A stretch of DNA of 35,477 bases from an uncultured Collinsella sp. (GTDB taxonomy: Bacteria; Actinomycetota; Coriobacteriia; Coriobacteriales; Coriobacteriaceae). The stretch's first letter is position 1. Each line of letters opens with the position of its first letter. Of the stretch, positions 8,450 to 16,822 are shown in pieces. The position numbers and the translations under genes were made by a program. The notes beneath the pieces are model-generated. The model saw nothing but the letters and a program-made list of their open reading frames with translations, had not been told where the DNA came from and searched no databases. The stretch lies in contig CAKTUH010000008.1 of assembly GCA_934621885.1 (NCBI GenBank), positions 1 to 35,477 on the forward strand, given 5' to 3'.

Positions 8450-8530
8450 ACGAATTGCCGACCGAATACCCCTAAAAATCGACCGTACGCCGATTAAGAA
8501 GTTCATTTTTTACTCCAAAAAGGCTAAAGG

Positions 8531-8615
8531 AAAAACTTTTACCAAGCGGTCTTACCGCTGCTATCTGGGAGATATTTCAGTTAGGCGATGAGCCGTAGAA
8601 AAAACGTTTTACCAA
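8531..8615 (+). repeat. Two direct copies of an A-run/T-run motif in the pyk/ATPase divergent region
   Basis: AAAAACTTTTACCAA (8531-8545) and AAAAAACGTTTTACCAA (8599-8615), centres about 69 bp apart. The second contains the palindrome AAAACGTTTT, whose central CG is typical of LacI/CcpA-type operators. They may be regulator sites for pyk or the ATPase gene; the function is not shown by sequence alone. The remainder of the 442-bp gap (8381-8822) is described under the promoters and the leader. Confidence 0.45.
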
Positions 8616-8674
8616 CATTGAGCATCACACTGTCTGCACCGTTGTACCCGGACCGTGTTTCCAGATGGAATGTT

Positions 8675-8704
8675 TTGGCTAGACGCGCCGCTTTGGGGTA
8701 CCAT
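8675..8704 (+). promoter_or_regulatory. Promoter of the Ca2+-type ATPase gene
   Basis: -35 TTGGCT (8675-8680), 18-bp spacer, -10 TACCAT (8699-8704). Transcription would start near 8711, giving a leader of about 110 nt. Confidence 0.5.
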
Positions 8705-8720
8705 AGCTCCACTATCAACT

Positions 8721-8822
8721 GCCGCTCAGCACGGCAGCCTTGATGAGCCCTTGCCCTTCTCCTGGGAATTATGATCGGGCATCAATCTGCTGAGTGGCCC
8801 GAATCCCAGGAGGGGACTCTAT
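8721..8822 (+). promoter_or_regulatory. Structured leader with a ribosome-site-sequestering hairpin
   Basis: Two mutually exclusive folds can be drawn. Fold A: CTCCTGGGA (8759-8767) pairs with TCCCAGGAG (8804-8812), with an inner stem TCGGGC (8775-8780)/GCCCGA (8797-8802); this buries the AGGAGG ribosome site at 8808-8813. Fold B: GCCGCTCAGC (8721-8730) pairs with GCTGAGTGGC (8789-8798; one G-U), enclosing TTGAT/ATCAA (8740-8744/8781-8785) and GCCC/GGGC (8747-8750/8777-8780). Fold B uses 8777-8780 and 8797-8798 and so removes the inner stem of fold A. This is riboswitch-like but matches no class I know. Confidence 0.5.
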
Positions 8823-11504
8823 ATGCAAAAGGAATACCTGTCCGCCGCGGCGGAGGTGCTCAGCGACCAGGGTGTCGATGAGAACCTCGGCCTGAGCACA
8901 GGCGAGGCGTTGTCGCGTCTTGCCAAGACAGGCCCTAACAAGCTTGAGGAAGCCGAGAAGACGCCGCTGTGGAAGCGCTTCTTTGAGCAGATGGCAGACC
9001 CTATGGTCATCATGCTGATCGTTGCCGCCGTTATCAGCGCGCTCACGGGCATGGTCAAGGGCGAGGCGGACTTTGCCGATGTCGCCATCATCATGTTCGT
9101 CGTTATCGTCAACTCGGTGCTGGGCGTAGTCCAGGAGGCTAAAAGCGAGGAGGCTCTCGAAGCCCTGCAGGAGATGAGCGCGGCGCAGTCCAAGGTGCTG
9201 CGCGACGGCAAGCTCGTGCATCTGCCGAGCGCCGAGCTCGTGCCCGGCGACGTGATCATGCTCGAGGCGGGCGACTCCGTCCCGGCCGATTGCCGCGTGC
9301 TCGAGAGCGCCACGATGAAGATCGAAGAGGCCGCACTGACCGGCGAGTCCGTGCCGGTCGAGAAGCACGCCAACGTGATCGAGCTCGCCGCGGGCACCGA
9401 CGACGTGCCACTCGGCGACCGTAAGAACATGTGCTACATGGGTTCCACCGTGGTGTACGGTCGTGGCCGCGCCGTCGTGGTCGGCACCGGCATGGATACC
9501 GAGATGGGCAAGATTGCCGGCGCCCTGGCCGAGGCCAAGGAAGAGCTCACGCCGCTGCAGGTGAAGCTCGCCGAGCTCAGCCGCATCCTCACCATTATGG
9601 TGATCGTCATCTGCGTCGTGATCTTTGGCGTTGACATCCTGCGCCACGGCGTGGGCAACGTTCTCACCGACCCGACCGCGCTGCTCGACACCTTTATGGT
9701 CGCCGTCTCGCTCGCCGTCGCCGCCATCCCCGAGGGCCTGGTCGCCGTCGTGACCATCGTGCTTTCGCTCGGCGTGACCAAGATGGCCAAGCGCCAGGCG
9801 ATCATCCGCAAGCTTTCCGCCGTCGAGACCCTTGGCTGCACGCAGACCATCTGCTCCGACAAGACCGGCACCCTTACCCAGAACAAGATGACCGTCGTCA
9901 AGCACGAGCTTGCCGCGCCCAAGGAGAAGTTCCTGGCCGGTATGGCGCTGTGCTCCGACGCCCAGTGGGACGAGGAGCTGGGCGAGGCCGTGGGCGAGCC
10001 GACTGAGTGCGCGCTCGTCAACGACGCCGGCAAGGTGGGCCTTACCGGACTGACCGCCGAGCATCCGCGCGTGGGCGAGGCCCCGTTCGACTCCGGCCGC
10101 AAGATGATGTCCGTGGTCGTCGAGACTCTGGACGGCGAGTACGAGCAGTACACCAAGGGCGCGCCCGACGTGGTGATCGGCCTGTGCACCCACATCTACG
10201 AGGGCGACAAGGTCGTCCCGCTGACCGAGGACCGTCGTGCCGAGCTCGTGGCCGCCAACAAGGCCATGGCCGACGAGGCCCTGCGCGTGCTGGCGCTGGC
10301 AAGCCGCACTTACACCGAGGTCCCGAGTGACTGCAGCCCCGCTGCGCTCGAGCACGACCTGGTCTTCTGCGGCCTGTCCGGCATGATTGACCCGGTCCGT
10401 CCCGAGGTGGCCGACGCTATCCGCGAGGCGCACGACGCCGGTATCCGCACCGTCATGATCACAGGCGACCACATCGACACCGCCGTGGCCATCGCCAAGC
10501 AGCTGGGTATCGTCACCGACCGCAGCCAGGCCATCACCGGCGCCGACCTCGACCGCATGAGCGACGAGGAGCTCGACGCGCACATCGAGGACTACGGCGT
10601 GTACGCCCGCGTCCAGCCCGAGCACAAGACCCGCATCGTCGAGGCCTGGAAGTCGCGTGACCAGATCGTGGCCATGACGGGCGACGGCGTCAACGACGCC
10701 CCGTCCATCAAGCGCGCCGACATCGGCGTCGGTATGGGCATCACCGGCACCGACGTCACCAAGAACGTCGCCGACATGGTGCTTGCCGACGACAACTTCG
10801 CCACCATCATCGGTGCCTGCGAAGAGGGCCGTCGCATCTACGACAACATCCGCAAGGTCATCCAGTTCCTGCTTTCGGCCAACCTTGCCGAGGTCTTCTC
10901 GGTGTTCATCGCCACGCTCATCGGCTTTACCATCTTCCAGCCGGTGCAGCTGCTGTGGGTGAACCTGGTCACCGACTGCTTCCCCGCGCTCGCGTTAGGG
11001 ATGGAGGACGCCGAAGGCGACATCATGAAGCGCAAGCCGCGCAACGCCAAGGACGGCGTCTTTGCCGGACATATGGGCCTGGACTGCGTTGTCCAGGGCT
11101 TGATCATCACCGTGCTGGTGCTGGCGAGCTTCTTTGTGGGCGTGTATTTTGACATGGGCTACATCCACATCTCCGATATGATCGCCGGCAACGCCGACGA
11201 GGAAGGCGTGATGATGGCCTTCATCACGCTCAACATGGTCGAGATCTTCCACTGCTTCAACATGCGCAGCCGCCGCGCGTCGCTGTTCAGTATGAAAAAG
11301 CAGAACAAGTGGCTGTGGGCCTCGGCCGCGCTGGCGCTGGTGCTGACGGTGATCGTGACCGTGCAGCCGACGCTTGCCGAGATGTTCTTTGGCCCCGTGA
11401 CGCTCGAGCTTAAGGGTGTTGTCGCCGCGTTGGGCCTGGCCTTCCTGATCATTCCGCTGATGGAGATCTACAAGGCGATCATGCGCGCGGTCGAGAAAGA
11501 GTAA
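8823..11504 (+). CDS. P2-type cation-transporting ATPase, calcium type
   Basis: 893 aa, a full-length P-type ATPase of the SERCA/PMCA-like group, probably exporting Ca2+ across the cytoplasmic membrane. In order: N-terminal cation-ATPase domain, two membrane helices (about residues 55-105), actuator TGES (residues 173-176), the M4 ion-site motif PEGL (303-306), the phosphorylation motif DKTGTLT (Asp346), a nucleotide-binding KGAPDVV, hinge GDGVNDAP (620-627), and six C-terminal helices. M6 carries NLVTD, the Asn/Thr/Asp ligand set of calcium pumps. An AGGAGG ribosome site lies 9 nt before ATG 8823 and is contained in the leader hairpin. Manganese is a possible alternative or additional substrate. 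Confidence 0.9.
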   Translation: MQKEYLSAAAEVLSDQGVDENLGLSTGEALSRLAKTGPNKLEEAEKTPLWKRFFEQMADPMVIMLIVAAVISALTGMVKGEADFADVAIIMFVVIVNSVLGVVQEAKSEEALEALQEMSAAQSKVLRDGKLVHLPSAELVPGDVIMLEAGDSVPADCRVLESATMKIEEAALTGESVPVEKHANVIELAAGTDDVPLGDRKNMCYMGSTVVYGRGRAVVVGTGMDTEMGKIAGALAEAKEELTPLQVKLAELSRILTIMVIVICVVIFGVDILRHGVGNVLTDPTALLDTFMVAVSLAVAAIPEGLVAVVTIVLSLGVTKMAKRQAIIRKLSAVETLGCTQTICSDKTGTLTQNKMTVVKHELAAPKEKFLAGMALCSDAQWDEELGEAVGEPTECALVNDAGKVGLTGLTAEHPRVGEAPFDSGRKMMSVVVETLDGEYEQYTKGAPDVVIGLCTHIYEGDKVVPLTEDRRAELVAANKAMADEALRVLALASRTYTEVPSDCSPAALEHDLVFCGLSGMIDPVRPEVADAIREAHDAGIRTVMITGDHIDTAVAIAKQLGIVTDRSQAITGADLDRMSDEELDAHIEDYGVYARVQPEHKTRIVEAWKSRDQIVAMTGDGVNDAPSIKRADIGVGMGITGTDVTKNVADMVLADDNFATIIGACEEGRRIYDNIRKVIQFLLSANLAEVFSVFIATLIGFTIFQPVQLLWVNLVTDCFPALALGMEDAEGDIMKRKPRNAKDGVFAGHMGLDCVVQGLIITVLVLASFFVGVYFDMGYIHISDMIAGNADEEGVMMAFITLNMVEIFHCFNMRSRRASLFSMKKQNKWLWASAALALVLTVIVTVQPTLAEMFFGPVTLELKGVVAALGLAFLIIPLMEIYKAIMRAVEKE

Positions 11505-11515
11505 CGTACCTGTCC

Positions 11516-11610
11516 GGGCCCACCTGCCTGCGGGGTTTCCACGGGCACGTCCTCGCCGCTTTGCGGCTGCGGGATGTGCCCTTAGGAAACCCCTCCCGGC
11601 GGGCGGGCCC
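11516..11610. repeat. 95-nt nested inverted repeat after the ATPase gene
   Basis: Nested arms: 11516-11528 with 11598-11610 (imperfect), GGGGTTTCC (11532-11540) with GGAAACCCC (11585-11593), GGGCAC (11543-11548) with GTGCCC (11576-11581), and GCCGC/GCGGC around a TTT loop at 11560-11562. The whole stretch can fold into one long hairpin. No T-run follows, so it is not a standard terminator; it may act as an RNA 3'-end stabiliser or be a REP-like repeat. Confidence 0.6.
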
Positions 11611-11670
11611 TGCGGTATCCTTGCTGGCTTTTCTCCCGTGCGGATGAAAAGGGCTGAGGGAAAGTTTGTG

Positions 11671-11702
11671 AGCTGGTCGGGCTTTGCCCGGCCAGCTCTT
11701 TT
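11671..11702 (+). terminator. Intrinsic terminator before rsgA
   Basis: AGCTGGTCGGGC (11671-11682), TTT loop, GCCCGGCCAGCT (11686-11697), then CTTTTTG. One G-U in the stem. It ends the ATPase transcript; the open frame running through it into rsgA is therefore not the rsgA N-terminus. Confidence 0.85.
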
Positions 11703-11713
11703 TGATTTAAAAT
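11684..11713 (+). promoter_or_regulatory. Probable rsgA promoter inside the terminator
   Basis: TTGCCC (11684-11689), 18-bp spacer, TAAAAT (11708-11713). The -35 lies in the descending arm of the preceding terminator. Spacing and -10 are good; the -35 is moderate. Confidence 0.45.
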
Positions 11714-11751
11714 ACCTGCTCAGTTGTGTGGTTGGGTGCTGGGAGGCGCTT

Positions 11752-12936
11752 GTGGGCAAGGCTAAGGCTAAGGCGAAGAAAAAGACGACGGGGGCGCGGG
11801 CTAAGCGCGATCGTCGTCGGAAGCTTGCGACCGAGGCCCCTGCGTCTGCCGAGGAGTTGCTGGCGAGTGTGCCGGGGCTCGATGCGCTGCAGGATGTTCC
11901 GGCGTTCGATGACCTGCCGGTCGATGCGGCTCAGCATGCTGCCTTTGATGACTTTTGCGCGCATGCCGAGGAGCCCGAGCAGATGCAGCTCGGTGCCGTG
12001 GTGCGCCTGGACCGCGGGTTTCCGCTGGTGGCGACCGCCGATGATACCTTTCGTGCCGAGCACGCCGTGGGGTTTGCCAAGTCGCGTGGCGAGGATGAGG
12101 TTCTGCTGCCGGCCGTGGGCGATCGCGTGGCGGTGCGTCGCGCTCCCGGGCACGACATGGGTGTGATCGAGTGCGTGCTGCCCCGCCGCACGAGCTTTGA
12201 GCGTTGGCGTGGCCGCGCTCGCGGTGAGCGCCAGGTACTCTGCTCCAACGTGGATAGCGTGCTGATTGTGCAGGCACTCGGTGCCGGCGAGGTGCTGCTC
12301 GACCGTGTGGCGCGCTCGCTGGTGCTGGCGCTCGATTGCGATGCCGAGCCGGTGGTGGTGCTCACCAAGGCCGACCGCTGCGAGACCGATGAGCTTGCGC
12401 GCGACCTGGACCGCGTGCGCCGTCTGGTGGGTCCGGACGTGCGCGTGATTGTGACGTCTTCTGCTGAGGGCCTCGGCCTGGACGAGGTGCGCGCCTGCGT
12501 GCCCGCCGGGAGTTGTGCCATGATCTTGGGCGAGTCGGGTGCCGGCAAGTCGACGCTGCTCAATGTGCTGCTGGGCCACGATGCGCTGGCCACCGGCGGT
12601 GTGCGCGAGCGTGATGACCAGGGCCGCCACACCACGGTCGCGCGCGTGATGGTGGCGCTGCCGGGCGACGCCGGCGTAATCGCCGATGCCCCGGGCCTGC
12701 GCAGCCTGCCGCTCGTGGGCCACGAGCGGGGTCTGGCGCGCGCCTTCCCCGAGATCGTCGAGGCGTCGCGTGCGTGCCGGTTTGGAGATTGCACGCACAC
12801 CCACGAGCCGGGTTGCGCCGTTCGCGAGGCCGAGGACGCCGGACAGATCGACAGCCTGCGTCTGGAGACGTTCCAAAACCTGGCGTCATCCATGCGCGTG
12901 AGTGCTCAAATGCTCGACCCCGATGTTCATCTGTAA
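11752..12936 (+). CDS. rsgA: Ribosome small-subunit GTPase RsgA
   Basis: 394 aa. Circularly permuted GTPase that acts in late 30S subunit maturation. A basic leader (about 20 of the first 30 residues Lys/Arg) and an OB-fold region precede the permuted G domain: LTKADRC (G4) comes before GESGAGKST (G1, residues 260-268, Lys266), then DAPGLR (G3). The C-terminal zinc site is CRFGDCTHTHEPGC. GTG 11752 is chosen because GGGAGG (11741-11746) lies 5 nt upstream and because the upstream terminator rules out longer starts. It is flanked by terminators on both sides, so it appears to be monocistronic. Confidence 0.95.
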   Translation: MGKAKAKAKKKTTGARAKRDRRRKLATEAPASAEELLASVPGLDALQDVPAFDDLPVDAAQHAAFDDFCAHAEEPEQMQLGAVVRLDRGFPLVATADDTFRAEHAVGFAKSRGEDEVLLPAVGDRVAVRRAPGHDMGVIECVLPRRTSFERWRGRARGERQVLCSNVDSVLIVQALGAGEVLLDRVARSLVLALDCDAEPVVVLTKADRCETDELARDLDRVRRLVGPDVRVIVTSSAEGLGLDEVRACVPAGSCAMILGESGAGKSTLLNVLLGHDALATGGVRERDDQGRHTTVARVMVALPGDAGVIADAPGLRSLPLVGHERGLARAFPEIVEASRACRFGDCTHTHEPGCAVREAEDAGQIDSLRLETFQNLASSMRVSAQMLDPDVHL

Positions 12937-12954
12937 TTGAATTTTCCTATGACA

Positions 12955-12988
12955 GCCGTCTCCCAACTGTTCGGGAGACGGCTTTTTT
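12955..12988 (+). terminator. Intrinsic terminator of rsgA
   Basis: GCCGTCTCCC (12955-12964), an 8-nt loop, GGGAGACGGC (12973-12982), then TTTTTT. Perfect 10-bp stem 19 nt after the rsgA stop. Confidence 0.95.
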
Positions 12989-13026
12989 GCTGCCGAAGTG
13001 CTCCGAAACATGCATTTTGCTGACGT

Positions 13027-13108
13027 GCTGACCAAAACCTTGCCACGAGCTTGACGGGCTGGTCAGCTTTTGGTCAGCGATTGGTTTGACACGCAAAACC
13101 AAGATCGC
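13027..13108 (+). promoter_or_regulatory. Regulatory region of the Tad operon: TTGACA box within nested inverted repeats
   Basis: An 11-bp perfect inverted repeat (GCTGACCAAAA 13027-13037; TTTTGGTCAGC 13068-13078) with an extra GGTCAGC at 13061-13067. Next to it a second hairpin (GCGATTGGTTT from 13077; AAACCAAGATCGC to 13108, a 2-nt bulge) encloses TTGACA (13086-13091). No good -10 stands at the expected distance (13109-13114 reads GATTGC). This suggests regulated expression of the pilus operon, but no regulator can be named. Confidence 0.45.
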
Positions 13109-13188
13109 GATTGCGCCGCTCTGCGCCCTGGTCGCCCAGACAATGGTGGTACGGGCATTTGCCCGGCACCGCCATGAGAGGAGCGGCC

Positions 13189-13848
13189 GTGAACAAGCGC
13201 AAACGCATCGCCATCAGTCTGGTCGCGGGCGTGCTTGCCGCGGCGCTCTGCATGGTCTACGGCTCGTCGATTCGCTCGCAAGCCGAGCAAGCCCAGGCCG
13301 AGACCTTGGCAAAATACGGCGGCGATCGTGTTGAGGTCTGCGTCGCGGCGCGCGATATCGATGCGGGCGAGACTCTCGACGAGACCAATGTCATAACCCA
13401 GGAATGGCTGACGAGCCTGTTGCCGCGTGATGCGGCAACCGAGCTGCGCCAGGTGCGCGGCGACGTGACGACCTCGCGCATTCCCAAGAACGCTGTGATT
13501 TGCAATGTCTACACCAAGGCCGAGAGTCACAAGCTCGAGGTGCCTAAGGGCAAGGTTGCCGTTTCGGTCGCGGTCGATGCCGAGCACTCGGTCGGCGGCG
13601 CCACGGGCGTGGGCAGCTACGTGGACGTGTACGTGCAAAAAGATGGCGTGACCGACCGGCTGTGTGGCGCGTACGTGATCGATACCAGCGAAGAGGCCGG
13701 CGCCACGCGCGAAGGCAAGATCGAGTGGGTGACGCTGGCAGCAGATCCCGAAGATGTCAAGGAATTGCTGGGAGCCTCGGGAAAGGGAACGGTCAGCTTG
13801 ACGATTCCCGCCACGGCGCGCGGCAAAAAGAGCGGAGGCGATGAGTGA
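13189..13848 (+). CDS. cpaB: CpaB/RcpC-like Tad pilus assembly protein
   Basis: 219 aa. One N-terminal membrane helix (about residues 7-24) after a Lys/Arg-rich start, then an extracytoplasmic SAF-like domain (VEVCVAARDIDAGETL, about residues 46-110) and an RcpC-type domain (KVAVSVAVDAEHSVGG, GSYVDVYV). This is the usual first gene of Tad/Flp loci; the protein is thought to help form the envelope part of the pilus machine. GTG 13189 is chosen over ATG 13174 because AGGAG (13179-13183) lies 5 nt upstream. Its stop overlaps the next start (TGATG), indicating translational coupling. Confidence 0.85.
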   Translation: MNKRKRIAISLVAGVLAAALCMVYGSSIRSQAEQAQAETLAKYGGDRVEVCVAARDIDAGETLDETNVITQEWLTSLLPRDAATELRQVRGDVTTSRIPKNAVICNVYTKAESHKLEVPKGKVAVSVAVDAEHSVGGATGVGSYVDVYVQKDGVTDRLCGAYVIDTSEEAGATREGKIEWVTLAADPEDVKELLGASGKGTVSLTIPATARGKKSGGDE

Positions 13849-15497
13849 TGAAGGCGATCTGGCTTGCATGCTGCGCGTGCGGTGATTACGGGCTGCTGCA
13901 GCAGGAAGTCGAGGGCCGCGATGCGGGCGCGCAGGTGCTTCGCGTTGGCGACCTGGACGGGCTGGTATCCATGGCGCGGGCGTTTCCGTCGCGCCGCGGT
14001 GCCGCCATCATCGTGGCTTCTTTGTTCGATACCGAAGACGTGCGAAAGACCGTTGCGCGCCTGACGGCCGAGGGCCGCGTGAGCCGCGTCGTCGTGTTGA
14101 TAGAGACACTCGACCCGTCGGATATCGAAGGGCTGTTTCGCGCGGGGGCGACCGAGGTCATCGCTGCGCACGGTTTGTGCGGCAACGGGCGCGCGGGCGA
14201 GGGAGCGGTTGATTCCGATTGGCGCATGACGAGTGAGCCCGATGCTTTTGTTGATAGGGAACCCGGGGCGCCTCGCGCTACAAGAGGCCCGCGTGTTGAT
14301 GAATATGGAAAAGCGGAAGCCGAGCATGGTCGGCGCCCCCGGGACCCCCTTGCATACGATCATGTCGGAGAGCCGGTGCCGTATGGCGATGACGTTCCGG
14401 CTGAAGATATGGGATACGTTCACGGCGTGAATCTGGCCGATGGGCTCGACGAGGTTGAGGGTTTTGCCGATGCTGGCGAGGCGTGTGCCGCTGCGCCTTT
14501 GGCCGCGGAACCGCAGCTCGGGCAGCCTACCATGCCGGCTTGGGCTCAGAGCATGACCGCGGTGGGGGAGACGGGGATGTTGTCGCCCGCGCCCGAGTCG
14601 CCGGTTCCTGCGCCGTTAGCTCCCGCGCCGTCGGCGGATGCCGTCGCCCCATCGCATCGGGCGCCGGTCATCTGCGCCGTCTCGGGTTCGGGTGGCTGCG
14701 GCAAGTCGACGATCGTTGCCGCCATGGCGCATGCGGCGTCGCTGCTGGGCCTGCGTGCTGCCGTGCTCGACTTGGACCTGATGTTTGGAAACCTTTACGA
14801 CCTGTTGGGTGTCGATGCCCCGCACGATATGGCGACGCTTATCGAGCCGTCGGCGGCGGGTGCGCTTGCCGAGTCGGATATCGTGGCCGCGTCGATGCGC
14901 GTGGCGCCGGGCGTCACACTCTGGGGACCTGTCGCGGCCCCCGAGAAGGCCGAACTCATGGCGCGCCCGGTGGAGCTGCTGCTCGACGTTTTGCGCCGCG
15001 AATCCGACGTGGTTTTTGCCGACACCTCGGTCTTTTGGGGCGATGCCGTGGCCGCCGCGGTGGCGGCGAGCGACCGTTGCCTGGTCGTAGGCGATGCGGC
15101 GGTATCGTCCGCGACATCCGCTTCGCGTGTCATTGAGCTGGCGAGCCGTGTGGGCGTGCCACGCACGCGCATGAGTGCCGTGTTCAACCGGTTTGGTGCG
15201 CGCGGTGCCGACGAGGACGTCGCCATGCGTTTTGAGATCGCCTGCGCGCTGAGTTCCAAGGTCCGCATTGCCGATGGCGGCCAGGACCTGGCTGCGCTCA
15301 TGGCATTCGGCAGCGCCGACGAGGCGGTGGGCCAGACGAGCGCCTTCGCGACCAGCGTGCGCGAGGCCACGCGCGAGATGCTCGTGGAGCTGGGCTGCGC
15401 CGTCGGTCCCTGGAGCGACATGGTCACCGACCGCGCGACGCGCACCGAGCGCCCGCGCATCCGTCTTCCCTGGTCGCGCGAGGGTGATCCACGATGA
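13848..15497 (+). CDS. tadZ: TadZ/CpaE-like MinD/ParA-family ATPase
   Basis: 549 aa. N-terminal receiver-like region (about residues 1-110), a long low-complexity, Pro/Ala-rich linker (about 120-265), then a MinD/ParA-type ATPase domain (about 270-500). The P-loop reads SGSGGCGKST with Lys286; the signature Lys of deviant Walker A motifs (KGGxGK) is Ser281 here. LDLDLMFGNLYDLLG matches the switch/Walker A' region of CpaE proteins. The family localises the Tad machine at the membrane. It overlaps cpaB by 1 nt and tadA by 4 nt. Loss of the signature lysine, seen in other TadZ proteins, implies altered dimerisation or hydrolysis. Confidence 0.85.
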   Translation: MKAIWLACCACGDYGLLQQEVEGRDAGAQVLRVGDLDGLVSMARAFPSRRGAAIIVASLFDTEDVRKTVARLTAEGRVSRVVVLIETLDPSDIEGLFRAGATEVIAAHGLCGNGRAGEGAVDSDWRMTSEPDAFVDREPGAPRATRGPRVDEYGKAEAEHGRRPRDPLAYDHVGEPVPYGDDVPAEDMGYVHGVNLADGLDEVEGFADAGEACAAAPLAAEPQLGQPTMPAWAQSMTAVGETGMLSPAPESPVPAPLAPAPSADAVAPSHRAPVICAVSGSGGCGKSTIVAAMAHAASLLGLRAAVLDLDLMFGNLYDLLGVDAPHDMATLIEPSAAGALAESDIVAASMRVAPGVTLWGPVAAPEKAELMARPVELLLDVLRRESDVVFADTSVFWGDAVAAAVAASDRCLVVGDAAVSSATSASRVIELASRVGVPRTRMSAVFNRFGARGADEDVAMRFEIACALSSKVRIADGGQDLAALMAFGSADEAVGQTSAFATSVREATREMLVELGCAVGPWSDMVTDRATRTERPRIRLPWSREGDPR

Positions 15498-16822
15498 GCC
15501 TGCAAACAAGGATAAAGGCTGCCGGTGCGGCCGCCGCGGCTACCCCCGTCGATGCGGGGCGCCGCCGCGCCGTTAAGCGTCGCACTAAGCGCGCGGTGAT
15601 GGACCGCATGGGCTACGACGAGGTGGCGCGCATCAGTGCCTACGTCGATCCGTCCCTTGCCCGCTCGGAGCTGCGCCCGGCGGTAGAAGCGGCGCTCAAC
15701 GTGGAAGAGTCGACCGACTTGGCGGCGCCCGAACGCGAGACCATCGTCGACGAGATCTTAGATGACGTGGTGGGCCTGGGACCGCTGCAGCCGCTCATCG
15801 AGGACGACACCGTTACCGAAATCATGATCAACGGCTGCCGCTCGGCCTTCTTTGAGCGCGGCGGCGTTTTGTATCCCATCGAGCATGCGTTTGAGGACGA
15901 CGAGCAGATCCGCGTGCTCATCGACCGCATCATCTCGCCGCTCGGCCGTCGTATCGACGAGCGCAGCCCCATCGTCAACGCCCGCCTCAAGACGGGCTAT
16001 CGCGTCAACGCGGTGATTCCGCCTGTGGCGATCGACGGGCCAATCCTGACCATCCGCAAGTTCTCCGACCGTATCTGTTCGCTGGACGAGCTCGTGGGGC
16101 TGGGGTCGCTGCCGCTTTGGTATGCGCAGCTGCTGTCGTGCGCGGTGTCGTTGCGGCAGGACCTGGCGGTTGCGGGAGGCACGGGCTCGGGCAAGACTAC
16201 GCTGCTCAACGCACTGTCGTGCGAGATTTCCACCGGCGAGCGCATCGTGACGATCGAGGATTCCGCCGAGCTCAAGTTTGCGCATCACCCGCACGTGGTT
16301 CGTCTGGAGGCGCGTGAGGCGTCAATCGAGGGCGAGGGCGCGGTGACGATTCGCGATCTGGTAACGAATGCCCTGCGTATGCGCCCCGACCGCATCGTCG
16401 TGGGCGAGGTGCGCGGCGCCGAGTGCTGCGACATGCTGCAGGCCATGAATACGGGTCACGACGGGTCGCTCACCACGCTCCATGCGGGCACCGAGCAGGA
16501 GACCGTGGTTCGCCTGACGATGCTTGCGCGCTACGGCATCGATTTGCCGAGTGAGCTTATCGAAGAGCAGATCGCCATGGCGCTCGACGGCATCGTGATG
16601 TCTGAGCGCCATGCAGATGGCAGGCGTTTTGTGTCCTCATATTCGGGGGTTCACCGCGGTGCGTCGGGCGGTGTGGAGCTCGAGCGCTACGTGACCTTCG
16701 ATGCTGCCGAACGCACTTGGACGCTCGACCGCGAGCCGCCGTTTATTGCGGAGGGCTTGCGGTCGGGAACGCTCACGCAAGAGGAGGTGGACGAATGGAG
16801 ATCGCTGTGCCCCTCGTCGTAG
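15494..16822 (+). CDS. tadA: TadA/CpaF secretion ATPase of the Tad pilus
   Basis: 442 aa. Hexameric type II/IV secretion-type ATPase that drives pilus assembly. Seen: an N-terminal domain with [12 protein letters not shown] and VTEIMING, Walker [10 protein letters not shown] (residues 228-236, Lys234), the Asp box around TIEDSAEL, Walker [15 protein letters not shown], and the His box [12 protein letters not shown]. All are intact, so it should be active. The ATG overlaps the tadZ stop (ATGA), and the end overlaps the tadB start by 28 nt. The basic first 35 residues are unconserved. Confidence 0.95.
   Translation: MSLQTRIKAAGAAAAATPVDAGRRRAVKRRTKRAVMDRMGYDEVARISAYVDPSLARSELRPAVEAALNVEESTDLAAPERETIVDEILDDVVGLGPLQPLIEDDTVTEIMINGCRSAFFERGGVLYPIEHAFEDDEQIRVLIDRIISPLGRRIDERSPIVNARLKTGYRVNAVIPPVAIDGPILTIRKFSDRICSLDELVGLGSLPLWYAQLLSCAVSLRQDLAVAGGTGSGKTTLLNALSCEISTGERIVTIEDSAELKFAHHPHVVRLEAREASIEGEGAVTIRDLVTNALRMRPDRIVVGEVRGAECCDMLQAMNTGHDGSLTTLHAGTEQETVVRLTMLARYGIDLPSELIEEQIAMALDGIVMSERHADGRRFVSSYSGVHRGASGGVELERYVTFDAAERTWTLDREPPFIAEGLRSGTLTQEEVDEWRSLCPSS

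Noticed and set aside
8769..10625. A 618-codon minus-strand frame opposite the ATPase gene
   Set aside because: His/Asp/Gly-rich shadow composition without domains; the plus-strand ATPase motifs are complete.
11638..11751. N-terminal extension of rsgA in the same frame
   Set aside because: The stretch contains an intrinsic terminator; the GTG at 11752 has a good ribosome site.
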